Shown here one piece after another: positions 52,402 to 62,014 of a stretch of 64,000 nucleotides of DNA; the stretch's first letter is position 1, and every line of letters starts with the position of its first letter. The stretch is from Alteribacter lacisalsi (GTDB lineage: Bacteria; Bacillota; Bacilli; Bacillales; Salisediminibacteriaceae). Position numbers and translations under genes: made by a program. Location of the stretch: assembly GCF_003226345.1 (NCBI RefSeq), contig NZ_PDOF01000004.1, positions 62,001 through 126,000 on the forward strand, read 5' to 3'. A model generated the notes under the pieces. The model was not told the origin of the DNA, made no database searches, and worked only from the letters and a program-made list of their open reading frames with translations.

Positions 52402-52755
52402 CTACCTTCTTTCCATCACCGCAAAATAGTTGTCTTCTTCATCCGCAAAGTTGAACACCCTTCCAGAAGGTGTCTTCACGATCTTCCCGACGGTAATATC
52501 TTTTGAGGAAAAGGTGTGATACAACCCATCAAGATCATCTGAGAAAAACATGAGTGAGGGAGTCCCAAGGTTTAATTCCGGACTAATTTTGGCTATTTTT
52601 TGCTTGTCATGCAGGACAATACTTGTTTTGCCCTCACCGGTTGGGGCAATTTCGATCCAGCTCATCCCCTTCCTTTTCTTCCGCTATCACATGAAAACCG
52701 GCTTTTCTGTCCAGAACCTCTTTGCCTCTTTCTTCAGTAAACTTAACCCCTTAAG
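52402..52755 (-). pseudogene. Decayed VOC (glyoxalase-like) gene
   Basis: The 3' part reads as a good VOC half domain (SWIEIAPTGEGKTSIVLHD, TPSLMFFSDDLDGLYHTF, GRVFNFADEEDNYFAVME). Upstream, matching pieces continue in other frames: AGFHVIAEEKEGDE, then EAKRFWTEK. At least two frame changes separate them, so no full-length protein can be made. The last 87 codons remain open and start at an ATG near a GGAAGGGG, so a fragment could still be translated. Confidence 0.6.
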
Positions 52756-52900
52756 GGAAAAACCTGTAGCGCTATCTTCTTTTTTCTTTCGATCCAAAAA
52801 AAACACCCCTTTAAAGAAATATCAAAGGGGTAAAAGAGCACATTTTTCAAATCCACAGAAAACTGTTCAGTTACTAATTCGTTGTTAATTTTTTTCTCAA

Positions 52901-53080
52901 GGATCTGTTAAAGTTTGTTGGTGATTTCCGCTCACTGCGCTCCCTTTCCGCGGGCACCGCTTCAGCCTCCTCGGGGATAACACCCTGCGGGGTCTTCAGC
53001 AGGCGCTGTTCCCACAGGAGTGTCGCGCGTTCGCTTCAATCAATGATAGAAAAATATCAACATTATGCTTTAACAGAGCC
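52901..53080 (-). mobile_element. 180-bp MITE-like element, reverse orientation, perfect target duplication
   Basis: Ends GGATCTGTTAAA and TTTAACAGAGCC, with TTTCTCAA on both sides (52893-52900, 53081-53088). Length equals the copy at 13644; interior is the reverse complement of the same motifs (CTTTCCGCGGGCACC, CCTCCTCGGGG, TGCGGGGTCTTC). Confidence 0.9.
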
Positions 53081-53121
53081 TTTCTCAAAAAAATAACACC
53101 CTGTTTCTCCATACCTTCTTT

Positions 53122-53589
53122 TCATCGGTCATCTATCACAATATGGCCTGGCTGTTCAGGCAATGATCCTAATGCTGTTCTAAGGAAGGCCGGTTTGACA
53201 TCGATGTCATCAAGCTGTTCGATTGGAAACCACCTGTAGATAAGCTTCCTGCCTGTTTCAATTCCATTGAATGACACCTCTTTTGCCAGCGGTGAAATTA
53301 GCGTCATCCGGTAATAAAACCCGATCTCATGAAAGGTCTCTCCCTCGTAGTCAAAGAAGTTTTCAACCATCCAGAGTATGGTCCCTGCTTTCATCTTCAT
53401 TCCTGTCTCTTCATGCATCTCTCTTTCCAATGCATCCTGTGATTTCTCAGAAACTTTTACTCTGCCACCAGGCAGAGCCCAGAATGGATCTCCTTCTGCT
53501 TTATGTAACAGAACCTTGTTATCTGCTGTTAGCACACCGGCCACCCGGAAATTGAATTTTCCGTTACCGGTAGTAAAGACTGCATCCAT
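53122..53589 (-). CDS. NUDIX hydrolase
   Basis: A 155-residue enzyme with Nudix box GGRVKVSEKSQDALEREMHEETGM and a typical beta core (FNFRVAGVLTADNKVLLHKAEGDPFWALPGG). Resembles small MutT/YmfB-like hydrolases in bacilli; substrate unknown. AGGTGA precedes the ATG. It lies just downstream of the glmS terminator. Confidence 0.82.
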   Translation of the reverse strand: MDAVFTTGNGKFNFRVAGVLTADNKVLLHKAEGDPFWALPGGRVKVSEKSQDALEREMHEETGMKMKAGTILWMVENFFDYEGETFHEIGFYYRMTLISPLAKEVSFNGIETGRKLIYRWFPIEQLDDIDVKPAFLRTALGSLPEQPGHIVIDDR

Positions 53590-53622
53590 TGCCTGATCAC
53601 CTCACTATTTTCTATCATAACG

Positions 53623-53663
53623 TAAAACACCCTTTCGGACTCGATATGAATCCGAAAGGGTGT
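53623..53663 (-). terminator. Terminator of glmS
   Basis: ACACCCTTTCGGA / TCCGAAAGGGTGT 13-bp stem with a short T-run on the minus strand. Confidence 0.8.
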
Positions 53664-53673
53664 AACAGACAAA

Positions 53674-55476
53674 CTATTCAACAGTTACACTTTTTGCGAG
53701 ATTACGAGGTTTATCAACGTCACAGTTGCGGTGAAGAGCGGCGTAGTAGCTGATCAGCTGGAGCGGGATGACGCTCACAAGCGGAGTCAGGTATTCGTGT
53801 ACGCGCGGGATGACGATGGTGTCATCCTCCTCTTCAAAGCCTTCCATGCTGATCGTACATGGGTAGGCACCTCGTGCAACAACTTCCTTGATGTTTCCGC
53901 GGATGCTCAGGTTTACGTGCTCCTGAGTGGCAAGACCGATGACCGGTGTGCCTTCCTCAATCAGGGCGATCGTTCCGTGCTTAAGCTCTCCTCCGGCAAA
54001 GCCTTCTGCCTGGATGTAGGAGATTTCCTTCAACTTAAGGGCACCTTCAAGACATACATGATAATCCATGGCACGGCCAATGAAGAAGCAGTTTCGTGTG
54101 ACGCTCAGAAACTCACGAGCCACCTGCTCGAGTGTTTCTTTCTGGTCTGCCATCGTCTCCATAGCGTTTGCCACAATCGCAAGCTCCTGAAGCGGATCAA
54201 AGTCCATCTCTACGCCAGCGGCACGGGCTGTATCCACAGCAAGAATGGCAAGAACAGCCATCTGCGCTGTATAGGCCTTCGTGGAGGCTACGGCAATTTC
54301 AGGTCCCGCATACGTGTGAAGCGTGTAGTCCGACTCACGTGAAAGCGTGGATCCCGGTACATTTGTAATCGTAAGGGCTTTGTGTCCCATTTTCTTCGTT
54401 TCCACGAGCACACCGCGGAGATCCGCAGTTTCCCCGCTCTGGGAAATGAAAATAAAGAGTGGTTTCTCGCTCAGAAGCGGCATGTTGTAAAGGAACTCAC
54501 TGGCAATGTGAGTCTCAACCGGCTTGTTGGCGATTTTTTCGATCAGCTGTTTTCCGACTACACCTGCATGGTAGCTGGTACCGGCTGCAATAATATAGAT
54601 GCGGTCTGCACCAGTCATTGCTGCGCGGATGTCTTCATCCAGTTTAATCGTATCGTTTTCGTTCTGGTATTTTGAAATGATATTTCGGATCACGTAAGGC
54701 TGCTCGTCAATTTCCTTGAGCATGTAATGAGGATACGTGCCTTTTTCAATGTCACTCGCGTCAAGCTCGGCAGTGTAGGAATCGCGTGTCATAACTTCCC
54801 CGTCCAGCGTTTTGATCGTCACGCTGTCACGCTTCACAATCACGATTTCCTCGTCCATCAGTTCAACGAATTCATTCGTTACCTGCAGCATCGCCATCGC
54901 ATCACTCGCCACAACATTTACACCTTCACCAAGGCCTACAAGAAGTGGGCTCTTGTTTTTACCGACGAAAATCGTTTCCGGTGTCTGGTTATCAAGAAGG
55001 GCTGTCGCGTAGGAGCCTTTCAGAAGACCGAGTGTTTTGCTGAACGCTTCCTCAGTGGAAAGACCTTCTTTGGAGAAACGCTCCACAAGATGTACGATAA
55101 TTTCCGTGTCCGTATCACTTGTAAGTGTCACGTCCTGAAGGAATTCCTTCCGAAGCTGGGAATAGTTTTCGATAACTCCGTTGTGAACGATCGTGAAGCG
55201 CTCGGTTGCACTCTGGTGCGGGTGCGCGTTTACTTTGCTCGGTGCGCCATGTGTTGCCCAGCGTGTGTGGCCGATTCCGATGGTGCCCTGTTTGCTGTTA
55301 TCAACCGCATCACGAAGCGTGGCAATCCGTCCTTTTTCCTTAAATACGTTCACACCATTTCCGTTGGCTACTGCAATCCCTGCAGAGTCGTATCCACGGT
55401 ATTCCAGCTTCTCCAGTCCCCGAAGAAGTATTTCCTTTGCATCCTCTGTTCCGATATATCCTACAATTCCACACAT
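53674..55476 (-). CDS. glmS: Glucosamine-6-phosphate synthase
   Basis: A 600-residue enzyme making glucosamine-6-phosphate from fructose-6-phosphate and glutamine, the first step to UDP-GlcNAc. The N-terminal nucleophile Cys2 (MCGIVGYIG) and glutamine domain ([17 protein letters not shown]), then two SIS domains ([29 protein letters not shown]) and the C-terminal [13 protein letters not shown] are all present. ATG 55476 has GGGAGGAAA 6 nt upstream. It is controlled by the glmS ribozyme in a leader of about 450 nt that also holds a dispersed repeat. Confidence 0.98.
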   Translation of the reverse strand: MCGIVGYIGTEDAKEILLRGLEKLEYRGYDSAGIAVANGNGVNVFKEKGRIATLRDAVDNSKQGTIGIGHTRWATHGAPSKVNAHPHQSATERFTIVHNGVIENYSQLRKEFLQDVTLTSDTDTEIIVHLVERFSKEGLSTEEAFSKTLGLLKGSYATALLDNQTPETIFVGKNKSPLLVGLGEGVNVVASDAMAMLQVTNEFVELMDEEIVIVKRDSVTIKTLDGEVMTRDSYTAELDASDIEKGTYPHYMLKEIDEQPYVIRNIISKYQNENDTIKLDEDIRAAMTGADRIYIIAAGTSYHAGVVGKQLIEKIANKPVETHIASEFLYNMPLLSEKPLFIFISQSGETADLRGVLVETKKMGHKALTITNVPGSTLSRESDYTLHTYAGPEIAVASTKAYTAQMAVLAILAVDTARAAGVEMDFDPLQELAIVANAMETMADQKETLEQVAREFLSVTRNCFFIGRAMDYHVCLEGALKLKEISYIQAEGFAGGELKHGTIALIEEGTPVIGLATQEHVNLSIRGNIKEVVARGAYPCTISMEGFEEEDDTIVIPRVHEYLTPLVSVIPLQLISYYAALHRNCDVDKPRNLAKSVTVE

Positions 55477-55578
55477 AATACTGTTTCCTCCCTGTATGCA
55501 GGGCAGGAACATGCCAGGGGCAGTCCTGCCCCACTCTCTAATTATCGAAGTTTAGTAAAGTCTGTCGCTGTTCTGTTT

Positions 55579-55694
55579 TAAGCCTTCATACCCTTCGCTT
55601 TCCGCGGTGGTGCCGTCAAGCCTCCTCAGGCTGTCGCCTTGCGGGGTCTTGCCTGGCCCCCACTACCGCAGGAGTCTTCGGGTATTCCGGCTTA
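55579..55694. repeat. Dispersed repeat with inverted ends in the glmS leader
   Basis: Ends TAAGCCTTCATACCC and GGGTATTCCGGCTTA are inverse at 12 of 15 positions; interior CTTTCCGCGGTGGTG, CAAGCCTCCTCAGG, TTGCGGGGTCTTG and CCGCAGGAGTC. It is 116 bp, located between the ribozyme 3' end and the glmS start codon, and is transcribed as part of the leader. Confidence 0.7.
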
Positions 55695-55730
55695 CACCAG
55701 CCACATTTTAATGATCATCACCGCCGCAGC

Positions 55731-55880
55731 TTTTGTTCAGAGAGTCGCCTCTCTGTTTTAGGCTTGCAGGCTTTCGGTTGTGATGAGCAACCGGGAGGCA
55801 TCCGCCGAAACTTCGATAAACCTCCTCCTCGTCAACTAAACGGAGCGTGTCCGATCCTCCGGTTAGTTCAGGCGCTTTTA
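55731..55880 (-). ncRNA. glmS ribozyme (GlcN6P-activated self-cleaving riboswitch)
   Basis: On the minus strand the cleavage site TAAAA|GCGCC lies at 55876/55875. Conserved core pieces follow in order: GCGCCTGAACTAA, GTTGACGAGGAGGAGG, TTTATCGAAGTTTCGGCGG, ATGCCTCCCGGTTG with the AACCGAAAG partner, and the P4 hairpin CAGAGAG / CTCTCTG ending near 55735. In bacilli glucosamine-6-phosphate binds here and triggers cleavage, so glmS mRNA falls when product is plentiful. Confidence 0.95.
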
Positions 55881-55929
55881 AATTCAGGTTGTCTGACATC
55901 CGTCCTCCTTGCTGATAAAATACTTGCTC

Positions 55930-55959
55930 ATCATACTACAAATTCTGAAAACGGGTCAA
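55930..55959 (-). promoter_or_regulatory. Sigma-A promoter of the glmS transcript
   Basis: TTGACC, 18 nt, TATGAT, about 50 nt upstream of the ribozyme cleavage site. Confidence 0.65.
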
Positions 55960-56169
55960 TCTTTTTTGGTAAAATCTTTCCTGTTTTGTTTACCCTGCGA
56001 AAAAGGTTTAGTAAACATCCTTTCGCCCTTCTGCCTCACCTCCTTAAAAAATGCTCGTGGAGCCAATGCTCGTCGCTGGAGTCGCCGCCTTCCACTCCAT
56101 CATTCATTCTTCGAAAAGCAGCAACCTATCCGAAAACAGACTTAAGATGAAACAAATGCGGTTATTAAT

Positions 56170-56211
56170 GAATATGCATGGACAGCGTGTCACGTGCTAT
56201 CCATGCATATT
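56170..56211 (-). terminator. Hairpin after glmM, possible terminator
   Basis: AATATGCATGGA / TCCATGCATATT 12-bp stem about 30 nt past the glmM stop; the T-tract is poor. Confidence 0.45.
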
Positions 56212-56239
56212 TGTTCCGCATAAGTCTTACATGTACAGA

Positions 56240-57607
56240 TTAATCATCGAGTGATCCGAGTTCACGTTTCACCACGTCTACAATTTTCTGAACGTAGATA
56301 TCGCACTGATCCTTGGTCGGCGCTTCAGCCATTACCCGCACGAGAGGCTCTGTACCGGATGGACGTACAAGAACGCGGCCCTGCCCTTTCATTTCCGCCT
56401 CTACTGCGTTTATTTCATCTGCAATGACCTGGTTGTCATGGAGGGCATGCTTGTCTGCTACACGTACGTTCACGAGTTTTTGCGGGAAGTGCCTCATTTC
56501 TCCTGCCAGCTCGGAAAGGCGCTTACCGGTTGCTTTCAGAATGTTCACAAGCTGAATCGCCGAAAGAAGCCCGTCTCCTGTCGTGGTGTAATCAAGGAAG
56601 ATAATATGGCCGCTCTGTTCACCGCCGATATTGTATCCGCCTTTGCGCATTTCCTCAATCACATAACGGTCGCCTACGGCCGTCTGCTTCGTGTGTGCTC
56701 CGATGCCTTCAAGGGCTTTATAGAATCCGAGATTGCTCATCACTGTGGAAACAACCGTGTCTTCTTTGAGAAAGCCTTTTTCCTTCATGTATTTTGCACA
56801 GATAAACATGATCTGGTCCCCGTCCACGATCGTCCCGTTTTCATCTACAGCAATCAGACGGTCCGCATCTCCGTCAAAGGCAAGGCCGATATCCGCGCCT
56901 TTTTCCTTCACGAGGGCAACAAGGCTGTCAGGGTGGGTGGATCCTACACCTTCATTAATGTTTGTTCCGTTTGGTGAAGCACCGATCGTGGAAATCCGAT
57001 CCGCTTCAAGATCGGCAAAAAGATGGGCTGCCAGTGAAGAAGCCGCTCCATGAGCACAGTCAAGAGCAATATGCAGACCGCTGAAGTCCTGCTGAATGGT
57101 CTGTTTCAGGAACTGCAGGTATTTCTGGCCGCCTTCAAAGTAATCGTTTACCTGTCCGAGCTCAGCACCTGTGGGGCGCGGCAGGCCGTCTTCCATGCCG
57201 TCTTCTTTACGTAGCAGCTCTTCGATTTCGTCCTCCTGGCTGTCTACGAGCTTAAAGCCGTCCGGCCCGAAAAACTTAATGCCGTTATCCGCTACAGGAT
57301 TGTGAGAGGCGGAAATCATAACGCCGGCCTGGGCGCTCAAGGCTTTCGTCAAGTACGCTACACCTGGTGTGGAAATGACGCCGAGACGCATCACTTCTGC
57401 TCCAATGGACAACAGCCCCGCCACGAGAGCGCCTTCGAGCATGTGTCCGGAAATCCGTGTATCACGGCCGATCAGTACTTTCGGACGTCCTTCGCTTTCT
57501 TTTGTAAGAATGTACCCGCCGTATCGGCCCAGTTTAAATGCCAGTTCCGGGGTCAGTTCCGTGTTGGCTACTCCTCTGACACCATCGGTTCCAAAATGTC
57601 TGCCCAT
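56240..57607 (-). CDS. glmM: Phosphoglucosamine mutase
   Basis: A 455-residue enzyme that interconverts glucosamine-6- and 1-phosphate. Active Ser is in [18 protein letters not shown], Mg site in [14 protein letters not shown], sugar loop GGEQSGHII, and phosphate loop [13 protein letters not shown]. It follows cdaR, in the conserved cdaA-cdaR-glmM order of Firmicutes; GlmM binds and tunes the diadenylate cyclase CdaA. The ribozyme-controlled glmS lies directly downstream. Confidence 0.97.
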   Translation of the reverse strand: MGRHFGTDGVRGVANTELTPELAFKLGRYGGYILTKESEGRPKVLIGRDTRISGHMLEGALVAGLLSIGAEVMRLGVISTPGVAYLTKALSAQAGVMISASHNPVADNGIKFFGPDGFKLVDSQEDEIEELLRKEDGMEDGLPRPTGAELGQVNDYFEGGQKYLQFLKQTIQQDFSGLHIALDCAHGAASSLAAHLFADLEADRISTIGASPNGTNINEGVGSTHPDSLVALVKEKGADIGLAFDGDADRLIAVDENGTIVDGDQIMFICAKYMKEKGFLKEDTVVSTVMSNLGFYKALEGIGAHTKQTAVGDRYVIEEMRKGGYNIGGEQSGHIIFLDYTTTGDGLLSAIQLVNILKATGKRLSELAGEMRHFPQKLVNVRVADKHALHDNQVIADEINAVEAEMKGQGRVLVRPSGTEPLVRVMAEAPTKDQCDIYVQKIVDVVKRELGSLDD

Positions 57608-57718
57608 ATGAAATCTCTCCTTACTTTCCTTACCGCCGTGCGGCTTTAGTTATGTATCAGGGCGGACACACCGGGGTGTATCCGCTGTATGAAGGAACGG
57701 ATGCTGCGCCCGTTTCCT

Positions 57719-59122
57719 TTATGACGAATCCTCTTCTGTTTCCTCTTCGCTTTCTTCTTCCTCAGATTCTTCGTCTTCTTCAGTCTCATCTTCTTCATCC
57801 GGACCTTCTTCCTCGTCCGGTTCTTCTTCCTGTTCCTCTGGAGCTTCTTCATCAGCCGGCTGGGTGCTTGCCGGTTCTGCGTCTTCCTCATCGTACACTC
57901 TTACTGCCACTTCGTCTATGTCGAAATTAAAGCTCAGGTTCTGGGGCCCGTTCACGCGGAGCGGCACCCCATGCTCACCAGGAGAAAGGCCGTCAAGATC
58001 AATTGAGGCATCAATGTCCTCCTGGCTGATTCGCTCAAGCACAGAAGCCGAGCCCCTTACTTCAAGGTCAAAAGCGGCATTCTCCGGGTCAAGCAGTTCG
58101 ACCTCGTAATCATTATTCAGGCCGGTAATGTCGAATGGAAAGTTGCTGAAGACCCGGGATTCTTCCTCGTCCACGACCACATCCACTTCAATCGTTTCCG
58201 GTTCGACCCGCTCAACGCCCTCCGGAAGCGGAACTTCAAGCTCCAGCGTCGTACTTTCATTAATCTCTGAAAGGTCAATACTGAGTCCTGTCACGAAATT
58301 GATGTCATCTAACACATCCGGCGGGCCGTATATCGTAACCGTATTCGGGTTCGCCTGAACGGAGGTGACAGCGGAACCGTTCGAAAGCTCTCCCTCCCGG
58401 TCAATGCGAACGGGCACTTCCTTATTCGGACTCGTAATCGGCACCGTCACATCCACAGCCGGCGGATCCGGCGTGATCTCTATTTCGTCACCGGACTCGT
58501 CATAAAGAAGCACTTCCACACTTTCCTCAATCGTCTCCGATTCCCCGGAGAGATCGATAAACGCGCGGGCAGTGGCAATCTGATTGATCATCCCTTCCGC
58601 TCCAGTCACATCAACGCTGCTCGGTGTCACGGTCGGAGTGCCGGCTGCATAACCGGCTTCCAGTTCGTCTTCATTGAGCAGTTCCACTTGCACGGGAAAA
58701 GAGGATGTCTGCAGTTCCTGCAGAGCCACGCGTACGGTGGACGGTTCCACTGCGACACTTAAGTCACTCTGAAAACCACTATACTGCACTCTTTCATAGT
58801 GCTCGCCGGCTCCCTCTTCACGGAGATCAACAAAAACTTCATACTGAGGTCTGGCAATCTGAAGCATCAGCAGATTCTGAGGGCCCCTTAGACTTACCTG
58901 AACAGTCTCCGGAGCTTCAGTCACCACATACCGGTCCTCATCGTAGAGAATGGTCAGTTCAACGTCTTCCAGCACCCGCTCGCCATCTGTAATACCCGGA
59001 ATGCCGGCACCGGGCTGCTGGTTGTTAATATTGTCTATACTCACCATCATGTACAGCATCACAGCAATAAAAAGGGAAACAGCCCGGATAAACCATTTAT
59101 TGTTAAACCATTTATCCATCAT
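57719..59122 (-). CDS. cdaR: CdaR (YbbR) regulator of diadenylate cyclase, with acidic tail
   Basis: A 467-residue membrane-anchored protein: one N-terminal helix (IRAVSLFIAVMLYMMVSI), four extracellular YbbR repeats (about 50-140, 145-235, 235-325, 330-415), then an acidic tail of about 50 residues that is mostly Glu and Asp. It modulates CdaA. ATG 59122 (GGAGGG 7 nt upstream) overlaps the cdaA end by 11 nt. The long acidic tail is unusual compared with B. subtilis. Confidence 0.92.
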   Translation of the reverse strand: MMDKWFNNKWFIRAVSLFIAVMLYMMVSIDNINNQQPGAGIPGITDGERVLEDVELTILYDEDRYVVTEAPETVQVSLRGPQNLLMLQIARPQYEVFVDLREEGAGEHYERVQYSGFQSDLSVAVEPSTVRVALQELQTSSFPVQVELLNEDELEAGYAAGTPTVTPSSVDVTGAEGMINQIATARAFIDLSGESETIEESVEVLLYDESGDEIEITPDPPAVDVTVPITSPNKEVPVRIDREGELSNGSAVTSVQANPNTVTIYGPPDVLDDINFVTGLSIDLSEINESTTLELEVPLPEGVERVEPETIEVDVVVDEEESRVFSNFPFDITGLNNDYEVELLDPENAAFDLEVRGSASVLERISQEDIDASIDLDGLSPGEHGVPLRVNGPQNLSFNFDIDEVAVRVYDEEDAEPASTQPADEEAPEEQEEEPDEEEGPDEEDETEEDEESEEEESEEETEEDSS

Positions 59123-59933
59123 TTTTCTTCCCTCCCCACTGCCAGCGAGATGAGGCGGAATCAGAGCCTTCTGTCGACATTTCCTTAATGAGAAGCTCTC
59201 TGAGTGTCTCTTCGTCAAGGTTCCGGTGCAGCTCCCCGTTCTTAGTCAGAGAAATACCGCCAGTTTCCTCCGACACAGCGAGTGTTACCGAGTCGGTCAC
59301 TTCACTCACACCAAGTGCGGCCCGGTGGCGTGTCCCCAGCTCCTTAGAGATAAACGGGTTTTCCGAAAGAGGCAGGTAACAGGCTGCGGCAGTAATTTCC
59401 GTCCCCTTAATGATCACGGCACCGTCATGAAGCGGGGTGTTTGGAATGAACACGTTGATGAGCAGTTCCGATGTGAGTCGGGCATTCATCGGTATACCTG
59501 TTTCCACGTAGTCCGTCATTCCTGTCTCCCTCTCAAGGGAAATCAGAGCCCCAATCCGTCTTTTCCCCATATAGTTCGCTGCCTTGACGATATGATTGAT
59601 GGTATCTTTCATTTCTTCTTTCTGGGCTGCGGAACTTTTTGCAAAAAATTTACCACGGCCGAGCTGTTCAAGGGCGCGGCGCAGTTCAGGCTGAAAAATA
59701 ATAATAATAGCTAAAAGACCATATGCAATGGCAGTGCTCATAATCCAATTGAGTGTCTGGAGACCGAGAAAACTGCTGATAAACCAGACCGCCAGGATGA
59801 CGACGATCCCTTTAACAAGCTGAACAGCCCTGGTTCCCCTGATTATCATAATCAGTTTATAAATGACAAAGGTTACGAGCGCTATGTCTACAAAAATGCC
59901 TAATAAGCGAAGGATCTGAATATCTTCGAACAT
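59112..59933 (-). CDS. cdaA: Diadenylate cyclase CdaA
   Basis: A 273-residue enzyme making c-di-AMP from two ATP. Three N-terminal hydrophobic helices, then the DAC domain with the DGA motif (TPLHDGAVIIKG) and RHR motif (LGTRHRAALGVSE). c-di-AMP controls potassium and osmolyte transport, important in a salt-loving cell. First gene of cdaA-cdaR-glmM. The start is ATG 59933. Confidence 0.96.
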   Translation of the reverse strand: MFEDIQILRLLGIFVDIALVTFVIYKLIMIIRGTRAVQLVKGIVVILAVWFISSFLGLQTLNWIMSTAIAYGLLAIIIIFQPELRRALEQLGRGKFFAKSSAAQKEEMKDTINHIVKAANYMGKRRIGALISLERETGMTDYVETGIPMNARLTSELLINVFIPNTPLHDGAVIIKGTEITAAACYLPLSENPFISKELGTRHRAALGVSEVTDSVTLAVSEETGGISLTKNGELHRNLDEETLRELLIKEMSTEGSDSASSRWQWGGKKNDG

Positions 59934-60020
59934 GGGCGTTCCTCCATGATAAAATTACCGGGAGCAGCTATGAAAAAAGACCTGCGCTGTCCACTTGACT
60001 TGTGCTCGATAAACCGGTCG

Positions 60021-60053
60021 TATTAGTATTCTAATAACTTACCAATTATATCA
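60021..60053 (-). promoter_or_regulatory. Extended -10 promoter of cdaA with adjacent dyad
   Basis: TGATATAAT (minus strand, 60045-60053) is an extended -10. Just downstream TATTAG, 4 nt, CTAATA forms a perfect 6-bp dyad over the expected +1 to +17. Confidence 0.45.
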
Positions 60054-60301
60054 CAATTTGCACATTTAAAGTGACAGGACCTGCCATTTATGCAGGTCTG
60101 ATTTCTCACTTCTGACCTCTGCGGTTTTGCAGGTGCGGGTCTTACGAAAGCCGGCAGTCAGGCTCAGACAATGTGAAATATGTACTGCTTCCGGTTCGGC
60201 GCGCCCCGCGCAAACGGGACATGCCCTGACATACCCTCAATTTTTCTGGTACCCTTTTTTTAGACGTGACAATCGCCGATTTGTTACAGCCTCCGTTCCG
60301 G
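60054..60301. other. Intergenic stretch without visible gene
   Basis: Between the cdaA promoter and the liaR terminator. ORFs here have no binding sites. I see nothing. Confidence 0.45.
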
Positions 60302-60335
60302 TAAAAAAGAAACCCTGCGGGAGCAGAGTTTCTTT
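60302..60335 (-). terminator. Terminator of the lia operon
   Basis: AAGAAACCCTGC / GCAGAGTTTCTT imperfect stem with a T-run on the minus strand. Confidence 0.75.
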
Positions 60336-60974
60336 TTATTCGCTTTTCTTTTCGACCAGATTGTGATTAAAAGCATAAATGACGGCCTGGGTGCGGTCGT
60401 GCACGTCCAGTTTATGGAGGATGCTGCTCACGTGTACTTTGGCGGTCTTTAAGGCGATAAAAAGCTGATCCGCGATCTCCTGATTTGTTTTCCCTTCTGC
60501 CATCAGCTGCAGGACATCCTTCTCCCGCCCCGTCAGCTGTTCATGGGGCTTCGGTTTCTGCCGCATACGGTTCATAATCTTTCCGGTCACTTCCGGCTCC
60601 AGCACCGACTGACCTTCGTATGTAGCTCTGATTGCTTTTGCTATTTCACTCGCCTTTGACGTTTTCAGCATATAACTTGTTGCTCCTGCTTCGAGGGCCG
60701 GGTAGACCTTCTCATCATCAAGAAAGCTGGTCACGATAATGATTTTCGCCTCCGGCCAGGCTTGAACGATCTGTCTTGTCGCTTCGATCCCGTCCATTTC
60801 CTTCATCACAAGATCCATCAGAATCACGTCAGGTCTGATATCAAGTGCAAGCGTGACTGCTTCTTTTCCATCATCAGCTTCTGCAACTACATCAATGTCC
60901 TTTTGGGCGGACAAATAGGAGGACACGCCGATACGAACCATTTCATGATCATCCACAAACAACACTCTGATCAT
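60336..60974 (-). CDS. liaR: LiaR response regulator
   Basis: A 212-residue NarL-type regulator: acidic pair D8-D9, phosphorylation site D54 (VILMDLVMKEMDGIE), K104-like SYMLKTSKAS, and LuxR HTH LTGREKDVLQLMAEGKTNQEIA. Its start overlaps the liaS stop in ATGA. Gene order liaI-liaH-liaF-liaS-liaR makes the assignment firm. LiaR switches on liaIH when lipid II cycling is disturbed. Confidence 0.93.
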   Translation of the reverse strand: MIRVLFVDDHEMVRIGVSSYLSAQKDIDVVAEADDGKEAVTLALDIRPDVILMDLVMKEMDGIEATRQIVQAWPEAKIIIVTSFLDDEKVYPALEAGATSYMLKTSKASEIAKAIRATYEGQSVLEPEVTGKIMNRMRQKPKPHEQLTGREKDVLQLMAEGKTNQEIADQLFIALKTAKVHVSSILHKLDVHDRTQAVIYAFNHNLVEKKSE

Positions 60975-62014
60975 TTTCTTTCTCCTCCTTTTGCATAAGG
61001 GACTTTTACTTCATAATAGCTTCCTTCCCCGGCAACACTGACAATTTTCAGGTCGCCTCCGATTGCTTCGGCCCGTTCTTTCATATTCGTCAGCCCGTAA
61101 GAGCTTTTCTCTGCCGCCTTATCAACGTCAAACCCGATGCCATTGTCAGTTACACGCAGAATCACATAATCGTCCCGGCTCACACAGAGCACTGTCATTT
61201 TATCGGCTTTTGCATGGCGGAGAATGTTGGAGACGGCCTCCTGGAGAATCCGGAACAGGTGATCCTCCACCCCTTTTTCAAGTTCGAGAGGCTCTGCTTT
61301 GACCTGGATCTTCAGTGGTACTTTTTCCTTCAGCTCCGAAAGAAGTTCTTTTACGCCTTCTTCCAGGGTTTTATTTTTAAGAGCCACCGGCCTCAGGTGA
61401 AGTAAAAGCGCCCGCATTTCCAGCTGGGACTGCTCAATCATCCTGCCGACCATCGCCAGCTGCTTTTTCATCGTGTCGTCCTCCGGGGGCCTCGTTTCAT
61501 TGATTGTCGCCATCATCATGGAAGCGGCAAACAGCTGCTGGCTGACGGAATCGTGGAGTTCCCTGGCAAGCCTGGTCCGCTCTTCGGCCACCACTTCCTG
61601 AAGACTTCTTTCCCGTTCGCTTGCGTGTTCCGTTACAAGCCGCTGGGCTGTCTTTGTCTGCTCGGCAATTTTATGTTCGAGTGCGGTCAGACTTTTTTCG
61701 ATTTCCTTCAATTCGAGAAGCGGCTCCTCCTCAAGACCCGTTCTCTTCTTCCCCTTTGAGACGGCTTCCACCTGATTGCGAATGGCTGTAAGTTTGTTTT
61801 TACTGTAACTTCCAGCCAATAGACCAGCTGTGATGCCTGCCAGGACCGTCACGGTCAACAGAAAGTAAATAAACGGGAGGTCAAAAACGCGCTGCTCCCA
61901 GAGCATGGACCACGATTCGAGAGGAAAGGAAAAGAAGATGGTCACACTTACAACAAGACTGAAAACCATGGCAGCTGTAAAGGTGATGAGGCCTGTTCTG
62001 AACATCACATTCAT
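60971..62014 (-). CDS. liaS: LiaS sensor histidine kinase
   Basis: A 347-residue kinase: two N-terminal helices with a short external loop (LWEQRVFDLPFIYFLL), HAMP-like linker, HisKA_3 with the phospho-His in RLARELHDSVSQQLFAASMM, and HATPase (TDNGIGFD, SYGLTNMKERAEAIGG). Overlaps liaF by 4 nt (ATGA). Senses envelope damage through LiaF. Confidence 0.93.
   Translation of the reverse strand: MNVMFRTGLITFTAAMVFSLVVSVTIFFSFPLESWSMLWEQRVFDLPFIYFLLTVTVLAGITAGLLAGSYSKNKLTAIRNQVEAVSKGKKRTGLEEEPLLELKEIEKSLTALEHKIAEQTKTAQRLVTEHASERERSLQEVVAEERTRLARELHDSVSQQLFAASMMMATINETRPPEDDTMKKQLAMVGRMIEQSQLEMRALLLHLRPVALKNKTLEEGVKELLSELKEKVPLKIQVKAEPLELEKGVEDHLFRILQEAVSNILRHAKADKMTVLCVSRDDYVILRVTDNGIGFDVDKAAEKSSYGLTNMKERAEAIGGDLKIVSVAGEGSYYEVKVPYAKGGERK

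Noticed and set aside
55708-55899. 63-residue minus-strand ORF upstream of glmS
   Set aside because: It is the glmS ribozyme read as protein.
60100-60260. Small ORF between the cda and lia operons
   Set aside because: No binding site, no coding pattern, no recognisable family.
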